A stretch of 8,189 nucleotides of DNA from positions 1 through 8,189 of the forward strand of contig JAHIVM010000125.1 of NCBI GenBank assembly GCA_018816665.1. Direction: 5' to 3'. This DNA comes from Candidatus Zixiibacteriota bacterium. GTDB taxonomy: Bacteria; Zixibacteria; MSB-5A5; GN15; FEB-12. Made by a program: the position numbers and the translations under genes. The notes under the pieces were generated by a model, which searched no databases, had not been told where the DNA came from, and was given only the letters and a program-made list of their open reading frames with translations. Positions 1-5,754 of the stretch are shown here, piece after piece; positions within the stretch are counted from its first letter, which is position 1, and the number at the start of each line of letters is the position of its first letter.

Positions 1-1115
1 CCAACGACCTTCGCCGTGATTCCCTGGGCAGCTTCATCAAGAAGGCCGTCGCCATGACCAGATATCTCACGGAAGATGAGTTTCGCAAACTTCCGGACCC
101 GAAACACTATCAGGGGATCCAGGAAGTTGATCTGAAGCTGGTTGACGACGGTTACGACGACATCACGGCCGAACAGAGGGTTAAGACAGCCGAGGATCTC
201 CAGAAGATGACTGCGGGGCTGAGCGACAAAATCATCTCGACCACCGCCGGGTTCTACGACGACGAGAGCGAATCTGTCAAAGTCCACAGCAACGGTTTTG
301 AGGGCGTCAGAAGCAGCACCAGTTTTTCGGTTGGTGTTGAGGTGACGGTTGACGACGGCAACGGTGGCCGTCCGTCCGACTGGGATTATGCCACCACCCG
401 CTATCTGCGCGACCTGCCGGACCCCGCCTCTCAGGCCCGGGCGGCGGTAGACCGTGCGCTGGCGAAGGTCGGCCAGACCAAAATCGAATCCGGCACGATG
501 GACATGCTGGTGGTCAATCGGGCTGCGGCCAATCCGATATTCGCCATGCTGGGGCCCATGAACGGTCGGTCGCTGCAGCAGAAGCGTTCCTACCTCGACG
601 GTAAGCTGGGCGAGAAGATTACATCGGAGCATCTGACCCTGATTGATGATCCGTTCGTGGAACGCGGCCTGGGATCGTCGCTGTACGACGGCGAAGGTAT
701 GGCCCGCCACAAGCGAACGCTGATCGATAAGGGTGTTCTCAGTGAATACCTGATCGATTGCTACTATGCCCGCAAGCTGGGTGTTGAGCCTACCGGAGGA
801 TCAACCTCCAACCTCACGCTGGCGTATGGTGACAAGTCCCTGGAGCAGATGATCGCCCAGGTGGGCCGGGGTATTCTGGTGACCAGTTTCATCGGCGGCA
901 ACACGAACGGCACCACGGGAGACTACTCCTGGGGACTGATCGGCATGCTGATTGAAGACGGCAAGATTGTCAAACCGGTCAATGAGATGAACATCTCCGG
1001 CAGCCTGGAAGGTCTGTGGGCCAATCTGGTTGAAGTGGGTAACGATGTCTACGAGTACTCATCGCTGAGGAGACCATCGCTTCATTTCAAAGACGTTCAG
1101 TTCGCCGGCCTGTAA
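1..1115 (+). CDS. pmbA: TldE/PmbA-family protein, C-terminal part (5' end outside window)
   Basis: This is the non-metal-binding partner (TldE/PmbA) of the TldD/TldE heterodimeric protease, a cytosolic complex known in E. coli for microcin B17 leader removal and CcdA degradation. The frame is open from base 3 and codes 17 residues before the first ATG at 54. Those residues align with the PmbA segment preceding the family's ARYTSPDP region, so the real start lies upstream and ATG 54 is internal. Family blocks are visible: a 'SYLDGKLGEKI' type block near 590-630, 'DDPF...SLYDGEGM' near 645-705, 'YARKLGVEPTGG' near 765-800, 'GTTGDYSWG' near 910-936 and the C-terminal 'ISGSLEGLWANLVEVGND' type block near 990-1050. 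No HExxxH zinc motif is present, as expected for TldE rather than TldD. About 370 residues are in the window; E. coli PmbA has 450. A TldD gene would be expected upstream. Transcription probably ends at the hairpin 18 bases after the stop codon. Confidence 0.93.
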   Translation, partial: NDLRRDSLGSFIKKAVAMTRYLTEDEFRKLPDPKHYQGIQEVDLKLVDDGYDDITAEQRVKTAEDLQKMTAGLSDKIISTTAGFYDDESESVKVHSNGFEGVRSSTSFSVGVEVTVDDGNGGRPSDWDYATTRYLRDLPDPASQARAAVDRALAKVGQTKIESGTMDMLVVNRAAANPIFAMLGPMNGRSLQQKRSYLDGKLGEKITSEHLTLIDDPFVERGLGSSLYDGEGMARHKRTLIDKGVLSEYLIDCYYARKLGVEPTGGSTSNLTLAYGDKSLEQMIAQVGRGILVTSFIGGNTNGTTGDYSWGLIGMLIEDGKIVKPVNEMNISGSLEGLWANLVEVGNDVYEYSSLRRPSLHFKDVQFAGL

Positions 1116-1133
1116 GGTCGGTACAAGCTGAGT

Positions 1134-1164
1134 AACGGGAGTCGCAAAGCGGCTCCCGTTTTTT
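1134..1164 (+). terminator. Rho-independent terminator after the TldE/PmbA gene
   Basis: A 12-base arm (1134-1145, AACGGGAGTCGC) pairs with 1149-1160 (GCGGCTCCCGTT) through one T-G wobble and eleven Watson-Crick pairs, leaving an AAA loop. Six T residues run from 1159 to 1164. It sits 18 bases past the TldE stop, so it should end that transcript and separate it from the BioB-like/antiporter pair downstream. Confidence 0.93.
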
Positions 1165-1225
1165 GTTGGTATCTCCGATAGGCGTGCGTATGGGTATCGG
1201 GTGCATTGCCAGTGAGATAGTGGCC

Positions 1226-1233
1226 GGGAGGAG
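1226..1233 (+). promoter_or_regulatory. Ribosome binding site that decides the BioB-like start
   Basis: GGGAGGAG ends 5 bases before ATG 1239, which is ideal Shine-Dalgarno spacing. An alternative GTG at 1233, two codons earlier, overlaps the last base of this site and so is unlikely to be the start. Confidence 0.75.
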
Positions 1234-1238
1234 TGATC

Positions 1239-2108
1239 ATGGTGGACGTACGTGAGATTATAACCAAAGCCCAGGACGATGTCGATCTTACTGCCGACGA
1301 GACGGCATCACTATACCGGATTCCCCTGTTTTCGCATGAGTCGGCGATGATCCAGATGTCGGCGCGTCTTAAAAGCCGCAAGGCATCGATGCAGAAGGCC
1401 GAAATCCACGGTCGACTGGTGCTGGATCATCTCGATGTGGATGAGGCCGTCATTCTGGCCGAGGGATTCGTCGCCGAAGGCGCCGGCGCGGTGGTGATCC
1501 GGGCTTCGCTGAACTGCCCGCTCGAGAAACTCCGCAGAACCGTGGCGGAGATTCGCCGATCGGCGGGTGACGATATTCTTCTGGCGGCCGAGCCGGAAGT
1601 AACCGATCTCTCGCATGTCGCCGAGCTGGGACGGGCAGGGTGTAACGGCTACGTTTGCCAAATGCCCCGCGCCGGCGGCGTCTCCGGTGGTTTCGAGAAC
1701 GAACTGGAGGCTGCAGCCGGGGCCGGTTTGCGGGTCGGAATGATTTTGCCGGCGCTAAGCGCTGATGATGACATAGAGTGGCTTGTAAGAAACACTCTGG
1801 CGGCTCGCGATGCTGAGCCTGCGTTTGTATCGGTTTCGCGGGCTGTCGACGGAACGCAGGGCGGTATCAGCGAGGCTCGCCTGGCGCACACCGTGGGCGT
1901 GATCCGACTGGCTCTGTTCGGTGATACGCCGGGTGTCGGGCTGTTTGAAGCCAGCGTATCGGGATCAATCGCCGGCGCCAATCTGTTATATGCAGACGTG
2001 CCAACGAACGATAAATCATCGGTCATGAGCATGGCCGACTGCCGCCGGGTCTTCGCTGAATCCGAATGGCAGGTTCATGACGGTCCGTCACTCATGTATC
2101 GGAGCTAG
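1239..2108 (+). CDS. Biotin-synthase-like TIM-barrel protein lacking the radical SAM cysteine motif
   Basis: The 289-residue product resembles the BioB/HydE/ThiH class of radical SAM enzymes in layout. Residues 1-45 look like the BioB N-terminal helices (LTADE near 17-21, then a P and an A/R-rich helix). Residues 65-110 fit the helix and strand after the cluster loop. Residues 126-170 fit the 'LxxAGxDxY' and 'GLRVGMIL' strands. Residues 195-255 (GTQ..., then IRLALFGDTPGVGLFEAS and AGANLLYADVPTN) match the BATS-type C-terminal region, where BioB has 'AGANSIFYGDKLLTT'. The CX3CX2C cluster motif is absent: the only cysteines are C93, C135, C140 and C268, and none lies in residues 45-70 where the cluster loop should be. 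The loop appears shortened by about 25 residues. The frame is continuous, so no frameshift explains this. It probably forms an operon with the antiporter 35 bases downstream. The family assignment comes from pattern recognition; the reaction, if any, is unknown. Confidence 0.7.
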   Translation: MVDVREIITKAQDDVDLTADETASLYRIPLFSHESAMIQMSARLKSRKASMQKAEIHGRLVLDHLDVDEAVILAEGFVAEGAGAVVIRASLNCPLEKLRRTVAEIRRSAGDDILLAAEPEVTDLSHVAELGRAGCNGYVCQMPRAGGVSGGFENELEAAAGAGLRVGMILPALSADDDIEWLVRNTLAARDAEPAFVSVSRAVDGTQGGISEARLAHTVGVIRLALFGDTPGVGLFEASVSGSIAGANLLYADVPTNDKSSVMSMADCRRVFAESEWQVHDGPSLMYRS

Positions 2109-2129
2109 CTGAGAAGTCGGTTGCAATAG

Positions 2130-2136
2130 AAGGTGG
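2130..2136 (+). promoter_or_regulatory. Ribosome binding site for the antiporter GTG start
   Basis: AAGGTGG lies 7 bases before GTG 2144. The nearby ATG codons at 2137 and 2148 are in other frames; the one at 2148 hits a stop after four codons. GTG 2144 is therefore the only sensible start. Confidence 0.6.
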
Positions 2137-2143
2137 ATGAAGG

Positions 2144-3964
2144 GTGGATGAACATACGCTAGTCGGGCTGGCCAGTGTCATCGTGTTGGGCATCGTCTCG
2201 CAATGGATTGCCTGGCGATTGCACCTGCCGGCCATACTGCTGCTTCTGATCTGTGGCATTATTGCCGGTCCGGTGACGGGTGTCCTGGATCCGGTCGCCG
2301 TGTTTGGCGATCTGCTCTATCCGCTGGTTTCAGTTTCGGTAGCTATCATTCTGTTTGAGGGCGGGCTCTCGCTTCGCTTCAGCGAGTTACGTCAGGGCGG
2401 CAGGGTATTCCGCAACCTGGTGACAACCGGGATTCTGGTCACCTGGGTTCTGGTGACGCTGGCGGCGTACTTCATTGTCGGCCTGGACTTTCAGCTGGCG
2501 CTTCTATTGGGGGCGGTGCTGGTAGTATCGGGGCCGACCGTCATTATCCCGCTGCTTCGTCAGGTCAGGCCCAAGGGAAGTCTTGGTTCAATCATCAAAT
2601 GGGAAGGGATAGTTAACGATCCCATAGGTGCCTTGCTGGCGGTTCTGGTATTCGAGGTGATTCTGTCCGGCTGGACACACGGCGGCACCACCCATATTCT
2701 GATTGGGGTGGTCAAGGCGTTCCTGTTCGGAGGATTGATTGGCATAGCCGGGGCTGCCGTGGTGGTGGTGACGTTGCAACGTTACCTGGTGCCGGACTTC
2801 CTCCAGAATCCGTTTTCGCTGATGCTGGTGGTGATGGCGTATGTGGCCTCGAATGCGCTCCAGCCGGAGTCGGGTCTGCTGGCGGTTACGGTCATGGGCA
2901 TGGCATTGGCGAATCAGAAATACGTGTCCATCCGACACATTCTTGAGTTCAAGGAGAACCTGCGGGTTCTGTTGATTGCAAGTCTGTTCATTATACTTTC
3001 GGCCAAGCTGTCATTTGACCAACTGGCTCTGTCGTCGTGGGCCAACTGGCTGTTCGTGGCGATCCTGATTCTACTCGTGCGGCCACTGGCGGTCTGGGTA
3101 TCCACCCTGGGCACGAGTCTGACCTGGAGAGAAAAAGCGTTTCTGGCCTGGATGGCTCCGCGCGGAATCGTAGCGGCGGCGGTGGTGTCGGTATTCGCCA
3201 TTCGCCTGGCTCAATCGGGTGTGGTTGGCAGCGATATCCTGGTGCCGCTGACATTCGAGGTCATTATCGGGACGGTGGCGGTGTACGGTTTGACGGCACC
3301 ATTCGTGGCCCGTCGCCTGAAGGTGGCTCAGCCCAATCCGCAGGGGATTCTGTTTGCCGGGGCGGCGCCGTGGATTCAGGAAATCGCCGACGTGGTCAAG
3401 GCCGAGGGGTTTGAGGTGGTCCTGGTGGATACCAACTGGCACAATATCTCAATAGCCCGCAAACGCGGGCTGCGGGCGCATTATGCCAATATCCTGTCGG
3501 AGAATCTGATCACCGATGTGAATTTGGACGGTATCGGCAAGCTTGCGGCCTGCACGCCGAATGACGAAGTTAACTCACTGGCCGCTCTGCATTTTGTGGA
3601 CATGTTCTCACGCACCGATGTCTACCAGGTGCCGCCCGCTGAAACCGGACATGTCAGCACGGAGCTGGAGATGCCACAGCATCTTCGCGGCCGATATCTC
3701 TATCGCAATGACGCCACGGCGATGTACCTCCGGGGCCGCTTCCTGGCCGGGGCGGTGGTCAAAAGGCACTCCATGACTGACGAGTTCGACATTGAGGCCT
3801 TCCACGCCCGTTATGGTACCGATGCGCTGCCGCTGTTTGTTGTCACTGAGTCGGGCACGTTACAGGTGGCCACCACCGATCATACGCTCTCTCCAAAGAC
3901 CGGGCAGACGCTCATCAGTCTGGTGGATCCGGTTGACAACGGTGCGGTCGGGAAGGAAGCGTGA
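2144..3964 (+). CDS. CPA1-family (NhaP-like) cation:proton antiporter with C-terminal RCK/TrkA-like domain
   Basis: The 606-residue inner-membrane protein probably exchanges Na+ or K+ for H+. Residues 1-390 are a string of about a dozen hydrophobic helices. Family marks include FEGGL at 71-75, SGPTVI at 129-134, the 'WEGIVNDP' block with N158-D159, and APRG at 338-341. The Asn-Asp pair is the signature of electroneutral CPA1 exchangers, rather than the Asp-Asp of electrogenic CPA2/NhaA types. Residues 400-490 form a Rossmann-like RCK-N region: the strand GILFAGA, an acidic residue D429 at the end of the second strand, 'ARKRGLRAHYANIL', and 'ACTPNDEVNSLAA' at 469-481. The usual GxGxxG loop is replaced by GAAPWI. 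Residues 550-595 end in 'LSPKTGQTLISLV', reminiscent of an RCK-C domain. Ion specificity cannot be read from sequence. Translation starts at GTG. The stop faces a convergent gene 9 bases away. Confidence 0.92.
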   Translation: MDEHTLVGLASVIVLGIVSQWIAWRLHLPAILLLLICGIIAGPVTGVLDPVAVFGDLLYPLVSVSVAIILFEGGLSLRFSELRQGGRVFRNLVTTGILVTWVLVTLAAYFIVGLDFQLALLLGAVLVVSGPTVIIPLLRQVRPKGSLGSIIKWEGIVNDPIGALLAVLVFEVILSGWTHGGTTHILIGVVKAFLFGGLIGIAGAAVVVVTLQRYLVPDFLQNPFSLMLVVMAYVASNALQPESGLLAVTVMGMALANQKYVSIRHILEFKENLRVLLIASLFIILSAKLSFDQLALSSWANWLFVAILILLVRPLAVWVSTLGTSLTWREKAFLAWMAPRGIVAAAVVSVFAIRLAQSGVVGSDILVPLTFEVIIGTVAVYGLTAPFVARRLKVAQPNPQGILFAGAAPWIQEIADVVKAEGFEVVLVDTNWHNISIARKRGLRAHYANILSENLITDVNLDGIGKLAACTPNDEVNSLAALHFVDMFSRTDVYQVPPAETGHVSTELEMPQHLRGRYLYRNDATAMYLRGRFLAGAVVKRHSMTDEFDIEAFHARYGTDALPLFVVTESGTLQVATTDHTLSPKTGQTLISLVDPVDNGAVGKEA

Positions 3965-3973
3965 CGATTGCGT

Positions 3974-4483
3974 TCAGGTTCTGGGAGCGACCTTGCGGAC
4001 CACTCGACTCTTGAAGCCCTGTTTGGAGTTCAGTTCGAGGTAGTTGTAGATAGCGATGTCCCAGTCGATGAAGCGCATGACGTTGGGGACCTCGCGGGCC
4101 ACCACGGCTGCTTTGCGCAGCGATGACACCTCAGCGGCCACGTCGATTTCATTCAGAAACTCCGGCTTGCCCGTTTCCATACAGACGGTCGCAACAATGT
4201 AGCGGTCCAGATACCTGCCCAGCTGGTACATGTCATTTGAGCGAAGGAGTTTCACGGCTTTTTCGACGGCGTGCAGCAGCGGCAGGCGATAATCAAGGCT
4301 GATGGAGAACATCACCAGGTACTGATTGTCGCCAAGTGTCTCAACCCGTTCGTCACGCGTATGGGAGAAAAGATCACGGGTGGCACGCAGGGCTGCCTGG
4401 GGATCGGCGGCCTCCAGGAAGGCGCGACCGTGGTTTTTCTTGAACTCCAGGATGGCATCGGAGTAATTGACCTTGTAACGCAT
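3974..4483 (-). CDS. Hypothetical protein, 169 residues, no recognised family
   Basis: I do not recognise this protein. It looks soluble, mixed charged and mostly helical, with no signal peptide or membrane helix. It has a central aromatic/leucine-rich stretch ('LDYRLPLLHAVEKAVKLL' near residues 64-81, then 'YQLGRYLDRYI'), a W/I/Y-rich segment near 'FIDWDIAIYNYLEL', and a very basic tail ('SRVVRKVAPRT'). ATG 4483 was chosen because it lies 50 bases after the stop of the preceding carboxypeptidase gene. No clear Shine-Dalgarno precedes it. ATG 4558 would add 25 residues but would overlap the upstream gene, and the added segment looks compositionally odd. It is the last gene of the likely flavoprotein-carboxypeptidase-hypothetical operon and converges with the antiporter gene. 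Codon use resembles its neighbours. Confidence 0.7.
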   Translation of the reverse strand: MRYKVNYSDAILEFKKNHGRAFLEAADPQAALRATRDLFSHTRDERVETLGDNQYLVMFSISLDYRLPLLHAVEKAVKLLRSNDMYQLGRYLDRYIVATVCMETGKPEFLNEIDVAAEVSSLRKAAVVAREVPNVMRFIDWDIAIYNYLELNSKQGFKSRVVRKVAPRT

Positions 4484-4533
4484 GTAGGCAGTATCGGCAG
4501 AACGGCGAGGTAGTTTTACGGCAGAAAACGGTC

Positions 4534-5145
4534 TCAGTGGGTACCGGTGTAGTACCAATGCCAGGCTTCCCAGAACATGTTGTTGTCGTCCTTCGGCTCC
4601 GGCAGCGACTCAATAAATCCGAAGCGGGATGCATTCTCACGCAACCACTTATAGGTAGTCGTGAAAGCAAAGCGGGCTTCCGACGGAACCAGATCAACCG
4701 CCCGGCCGGAGTGATGCTGGGAATAACCGGGCGGAGCCACTGACTTCAGTACGTAGTCAATTGACTCCCCGGCTTTCAGACGATTCCTGATGAGACGTAA
4801 TTGGAACGACGGGGAACGGAAACCGGAATCAACAATCAGGTCGATGCCGTCTCGTTTTGCCGCGGCGGCCATGCGCACAAAAGCCTCGCGCGTTTCCGGC
4901 AGCACGTAGATTCGGTACTCCTCAAATGTCAACTCCTGCGGCAGCCTGACCAGATCCTTCGGCCTGGCGATAGCGGAACTGTCGAGCTTCTTCCCGCACC
5001 AGTGGTCCGGGATGGGATAGGCAACCGAATCGACTAGAAGAGAATCGTCACAGGGTGAAGCGCCCGACGTTACGGCACACAGGAAAACCGCGGCCAGGGA
5101 ACACAGGATCAATGGGTGTTGCCACAATGCTGCAGTTTTGATCAT
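4534..5145 (-). CDS. Secreted VanY-type D-alanyl-D-alanine carboxypeptidase (peptidase M15B)
   Basis: The 203-residue product should be a zinc peptidase that trims the terminal D-Ala from peptidoglycan stem peptides, acting outside the cytoplasmic membrane. Residues 1-29 look like a Sec signal peptide: K3, then a hydrophobic core PLILCSLAAVFLCAV and a likely cut near SGA-S. The catalytic set is complete. It includes SGFRS at 107-111, the SxHxxGxAxD zinc motif at 142-151 (SQHHSGRAVD, ligands H144 and D151), and EAWHW at 193-197 with catalytic E193 and ligand H196. In-frame sequence continues upstream to about 5520 but lies inside the flavoprotein gene in another frame. The start is therefore taken at ATG 5145, whose ATGA overlaps the upstream TGA by 4 bases and implies translational coupling. 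There is no strong Shine-Dalgarno, which fits coupling. It could be a relative with L,D- or endopeptidase specificity; the M15 fold itself is secure. Confidence 0.93.
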   Translation of the reverse strand: MIKTAALWQHPLILCSLAAVFLCAVTSGASPCDDSLLVDSVAYPIPDHWCGKKLDSSAIARPKDLVRLPQELTFEEYRIYVLPETREAFVRMAAAAKRDGIDLIVDSGFRSPSFQLRLIRNRLKAGESIDYVLKSVAPPGYSQHHSGRAVDLVPSEARFAFTTTYKWLRENASRFGFIESLPEPKDDNNMFWEAWHWYYTGTH

Positions 5146-5624
5146 CCGGTATAGCGCATCTTTCCCGAAGTTGATGTGAGTATCTCGACATCGTTTTCGA
5201 GTTCGGCGGCCAGAATCTCGCCAAAATAGACGGTATGATTGCCGGCGGCTACCCGGTTGACAATCCGGCAGTCGAGGAACCCCACCGCACCGGGGATCAA
5301 CGGACAACCCGTTTCCGGCGCGGGTTTGATGACGGCCGCCTCCAGTTTGCGATAGCCGGACTCGGCGGGACCGAAATACGATTTTGCTACGGCTTCCTGA
5401 CCGGCGGGCAGGACATTGACGGCAAACGATTCCCCGTCTTTCAGCAGCCGGGCCGACTGGTGTTTGTTGTTGATCGATACGGCCACCATGGGCGGCTCGC
5501 TGGCCACCTGGGTCAGCCAACTGGCCGTGAACGCGTTACCGTCGTTACCGCTACCCATACTGACAACATAGATGCCATATTCCAACTTGGAAAGTACTTT
5601 ACTGATTTCTTTTTCTCGCGACAT
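5142..5624 (-). CDS. Flavin reductase-like FMN-binding domain protein
   Basis: The 160-residue cytosolic protein belongs to the flavin reductase-like (split-barrel, FMN-binding) family, close to flavoredoxin and to the N-terminal part of high-molecular-weight rubredoxin. Visible marks are 'YGIYVVSMGSG' at 16-26, 'NAFTASWLTQV' at 30-40 with 'PPMVAVSIN' at 44-52 (the flavin-binding core), 'SFAVNVLP' at 66-73, 'GNHTVYFGEI' at 128-137 (the family GDHxxxxGEV) and a C-terminal 'SGKMRYTG'. The protein is complete and of typical length. ATG 5624 is preceded by TGAGGTGA (5636-5629) at good spacing. The electron donor and partner are not evident here. Its stop codon overlaps the start of the VanY-type carboxypeptidase, an unexpected pairing since no shared pathway is known to me. 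Confidence 0.9.
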   Translation of the reverse strand: MSREKEISKVLSKLEYGIYVVSMGSGNDGNAFTASWLTQVASEPPMVAVSINNKHQSARLLKDGESFAVNVLPAGQEAVAKSYFGPAESGYRKLEAAVIKPAPETGCPLIPGAVGFLDCRIVNRVAAGNHTVYFGEILAAELENDVEILTSTSGKMRYTG

Positions 5625-5628
5625 AGTA

Positions 5629-5636
5629 TCACCTCA
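5629..5636 (-). promoter_or_regulatory. Ribosome binding site of the flavin reductase-like gene
   Basis: On the minus strand TGAGGTGA lies 4 bases before ATG 5624 and matches the anti-Shine-Dalgarno core well. It fixes the start codon. Confidence 0.75.
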
Positions 5637-5668
5637 GGCGCTGAAGATGTCTGTCTGCCGGTTCCATC

Positions 5669-5684
5669 GGCGGCTGCAGCCGCC
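5669..5684. repeat. Perfect 16-bp palindrome upstream of the flavin reductase-like gene
   Basis: GGCGGCTGCAGCCGCC is a perfect inverted repeat in the 117-base gap between two minus-strand genes (stop at 5755, start at 5624). As RNA it could fold with a 6-bp GC stem and a TGCA loop. No T-run follows it on either strand, so a standard intrinsic terminator is not supported. It could be an operator or a transcript-end hairpin. I see no convincing sigma-70 promoter in the gap. Confidence 0.4.
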
Positions 5685-5754
5685 TTCTCTCACGCCTTGT
5701 AACCGTCGGGCACGCCAAAGGTTCACGCGAATTCTGCAGCGCTGGGATTGTCGG

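Noticed and set aside
54..56. ATG 54 as the start of the TldE/PmbA gene, with AAGAAGG ahead of it
   Set aside because: The frame continues to the window edge and the upstream 17 residues align with the PmbA family, which also has an N-terminal domain before this point. The Shine-Dalgarno-like match is probably chance.
1166..1194. Possible promoter TTGGTA - 17 bases - TATGGG before the BioB-like gene
   Set aside because: The -10 element matches only three of six bases and the -35 element overlaps the end of the terminator; too weak to list as a feature.
1641..1658. Two close cysteines (C135, C140) as a radical SAM motif in the BioB-like protein
   Set aside because: The spacing is CX4C with no third cysteine, and they lie after the mid-barrel strands rather than in the cluster loop position.
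2560..3442. Several antisense and alternative-frame reading frames within the antiporter gene
   Set aside because: They lack ribosome sites and protein-like composition and are shadows of a strongly coding frame in GC-rich DNA.
4484..4558. Longer 194-residue form of the hypothetical protein from ATG 4558
   Set aside because: It would overlap the carboxypeptidase gene by 25 bases and the extra arginine/proline-rich residues look like translated spacer; ATG 4483 fits better, although neither has a strong ribosome site.
5049..5056. Lipoprotein lipobox near C32 of the carboxypeptidase
   Set aside because: The residues before the cysteine are ASP, not the L-[AS]-[GA]-C pattern; an ordinary Sec cleavage site is more likely.
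5146..5520. N-terminal extension of the carboxypeptidase up to 5520
   Set aside because: It lies wholly inside the flavin reductase-like gene in another frame and would bury the clear signal peptide that starts at 5145.
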